DNA of 6,292 bases from Pseudomonas sp. (lineage in GTDB: Bacteria; Pseudomonadota; Gammaproteobacteria; Pseudomonadales; Pseudomonadaceae). Position 1 is the first letter of the stretch. Each line of letters opens with the position of its first letter. Below, one piece after another: positions 6,290 to 6,292 of the stretch. Made by a program: the position numbers and the translations under genes. The notes beneath the pieces were generated by a model. That model was given only the letters and a program-made list of their open reading frames with translations. It did no database searches and was not told the origin of the DNA. The stretch covers positions 1-6,292 of the forward strand of contig JAQZAY010000227.1 of assembly GCA_029239415.1 (NCBI GenBank), written 5' to 3'.

Positions 6290-6292
6290 GAT

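Overview
The window looks like ordinary core chromosome of a fluorescent Pseudomonas, probably of the P. putida/P. entomophila type. This is inferred from an OprD-family porin beside proS, high-GC codon use, and protein sequences with a Pseudomonas character. No genome search was possible, so the species is not fixed. There is no sign of phage, insertion sequence, CRISPR or toxin-antitoxin material.

Layout: (1) positions 1-158, minus strand, the first 52 codons of a HIT-family (histidine triad) protein that runs off the window. (2) 159-779, a 621-bp divergent intergenic region, the least explained part of the window; it holds palindromes, tandem hairpins, a sigma-54-like promoter element and an A-rich Hfq/Crc-type motif, all pointing to layered control of the porin. 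(3) 780-2048, plus, oprD (outer-membrane porin), closed by a strong intrinsic terminator at 2075-2103. (4) 2208-3923, plus, proS (prolyl-tRNA synthetase with editing domain). (5) 3944-4897, plus, a lipoprotein of unknown function 20 bp behind proS, probably in its transcript. (6) 4935-5999, minus, dinB (DNA polymerase IV), convergent with the lipoprotein and preceded by a near-consensus LexA box. (7) 6213-6289, plus, an initiator tRNA-fMet with its own strong sigma-70 promoter.

The genes do not form one pathway. Two serve translation (proS and initiator tRNA), one nutrient uptake across the outer membrane (oprD), one damage-induced translesion synthesis (dinB), and two are poorly defined (HIT protein, lipoprotein). 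The oprD-proS neighbourhood matches the locus of the basic-amino-acid/carbapenem porin OprD of P. aeruginosa, which supports orthology. I found no new biological system. The points most worth checking are the oprD upstream region, two possible very small ORFs in it, the structured segment at 428-521, and the function of the conserved-looking lipoprotein.
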